Assembly: GCA_947465365.1 (NCBI GenBank)
Contig: CANIAV010000045.1
Coordinates: forward strand, 1-6,654
Length of the DNA: 6,654 bases
Direction of reading: 5' to 3'
DNA from: Actinomycetota bacterium
GTDB lineage: Bacteria > Actinomycetota > Actinomycetes > Nanopelagicales > Nanopelagicaceae
In this document: positions 6,085 to 6,654 of the stretch, in pieces
How positions within the stretch are numbered: position 1 is the first letter of the stretch
Layout of the letters: each line of letters begins with the position of its first letter
Position numbers and translations under genes: made by a program
Notes under the pieces: generated by a model
Told to the model about the DNA's origin: nothing
Database searches by the model: none
The model's input: the letters and a program-made list of their open reading frames with translations, nothing else

Positions 6085-6654
6085 GTGTTCACTTCGCAGT
6101 TAGATCCTGCACAGCGCGCAACCTCGCTGAAATCGCTGGCCACTGAAGATTTCGATATTTTAATAATTGGTGGGGGAGTAACTGGAGTTGGAGCTGCTCT
6201 CGATGCGGCAGCTCGTGGATTAAAAGTTGCCCTCGTAGAAAGCCAAGATTTTGCTTCAGGAACATCTAGTCGTTCAAGTAAGTTAATACATGGTGGACTT
6301 CGTTATCTAGAACAGTATGACTTTAAATTGGTTCGTGAAGCTTTGCACGAACGCGAGTTAATGGTGACCACGCTGGCTCCGCACTTGGTAAAACCAGTCG
6401 CTTTCCTATATCCACTCCATCAAAAGTATCGGGAGCGCACGTATGTTGGAGCAGGATTAGCGCTCTATGACTTGCTGCGCGGATTTCAGCACGCACTTCC
6501 GTGGCATAAACATTTAAGCGAGAAAAAGATCGCCGAAATTGCCCCATCTTTGCGTGGCGATTTAATCAATGGAGCAATTAAGTACTTTGATGCTCAAGTC
6601 GATGATGCCCGACATACACTTTCGATAGCTCGAACCGCAGCCAGGCATGGAGCA
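6085..6654 (+). CDS. glpD: FAD-dependent glycerol-3-phosphate dehydrogenase, aerobic type (3' partial)
   Basis: The enzyme oxidises sn-glycerol-3-phosphate to dihydroxyacetone phosphate at the inner face of the membrane, reducing FAD and then quinone. The first 190 residues are visible, roughly a third of the usual length. The FAD-binding signature IGGGVTGVGAALDAAARG lies at 28-45, including the GGGVTG dinucleotide loop, with an acidic residue (Glu52 in VALVES) after the second strand for the ribose. The conserved stretch SGTSSRSSKLIHGGLRYLEQ is at 58-77, followed by family sequence REALHERELM and YPLHQKYRERTYVG. The start is a GTG: an in-frame TAG at 6058-6060 and the lack of another start codon between rule out a longer form. 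The N-terminal LDPAQR fits actinobacterial GlpD proteins. GGGG at 6071-6074, about 10 bases before the GTG, may serve as a weak ribosome site. It is divergent from glpK, with which it forms the glycerol pathway. Confidence 0.96.
   Translation, partial: MFTSQLDPAQRATSLKSLATEDFDILIIGGGVTGVGAALDAAARGLKVALVESQDFASGTSSRSSKLIHGGLRYLEQYDFKLVREALHERELMVTTLAPHLVKPVAFLYPLHQKYRERTYVGAGLALYDLLRGFQHALPWHKHLSEKKIAEIAPSLRGDLINGAIKYFDAQVDDARHTLSIARTAARHGA

Noticed and set aside
6069..6120. ATG at 6069 as an alternative start near glpD
   Set aside because: It is in a different frame from glpD and meets a stop after a short run; the GlpD homology is in the frame starting with GTG at 6085.
6323..6547. 74-codon open frame on the minus strand inside glpD
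   Set aside because: It is antisense to well-conserved glpD sequence, with no domain.

Overview
The window looks like a compact chromosomal stretch from a low- to mid-GC actinobacterium. The GalT, GlpD and GlpK sequences are of actinobacterial type, the base composition is roughly balanced by eye, the intergenic gaps are very short (3 to 60 bases), and one protein carries an internal Tat signal behind membrane segments. Freshwater planktonic lineages such as the Nanopelagicales (acI) would fit, but that placement is inference. I see no tRNA, rRNA, CRISPR array, insertion sequence or prophage gene, and no gene-free stretch over about 60 bases.

Left part (1-2288, plus strand): a 5'-truncated DoxX-like membrane protein fused through a twin-arginine segment to a Rieske [2Fe-2S] domain; then an HtrA/DegP-type trypsin-like protease with one PDZ domain and an unusual two-cysteine N-terminal segment; then a 79-residue free-standing ACT-domain protein. 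The first two are extracytoplasmic-facing functions; the ACT protein is cytoplasmic.

Right part (2272-6033, minus strand): a tight cluster, in transcription order, of glycerol kinase (glpK), galactose-1-phosphate uridylyltransferase (galT) and galactokinase (galK), with gaps of 18 and 3 bases. The galK stop overlaps the ACT gene stop tail to tail by 17 bases, and those 17 bases form an inverted repeat with both stop codons at its ends. Divergent from glpK across a 51-base gap, the FAD-dependent glycerol-3-phosphate dehydrogenase gene glpD starts at a GTG and runs off the window end.

Working together: GlpK makes glycerol-3-phosphate and GlpD oxidises it to dihydroxyacetone phosphate, passing electrons to the quinone pool. 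GalK makes galactose-1-phosphate and GalT exchanges it with UDP-glucose. Joining glycerol and Leloir genes in one transcription unit suggests a substrate that yields both glycerol and galactose, such as galactosylglycerol or galactolipid headgroups from algae. This is the most interesting idea in the window, but it is a hypothesis. No clearly new system is visible; the other points of interest are the DoxX-Tat-Rieske fusion with an altered cluster-binding loop and the N-terminal module of the protease.
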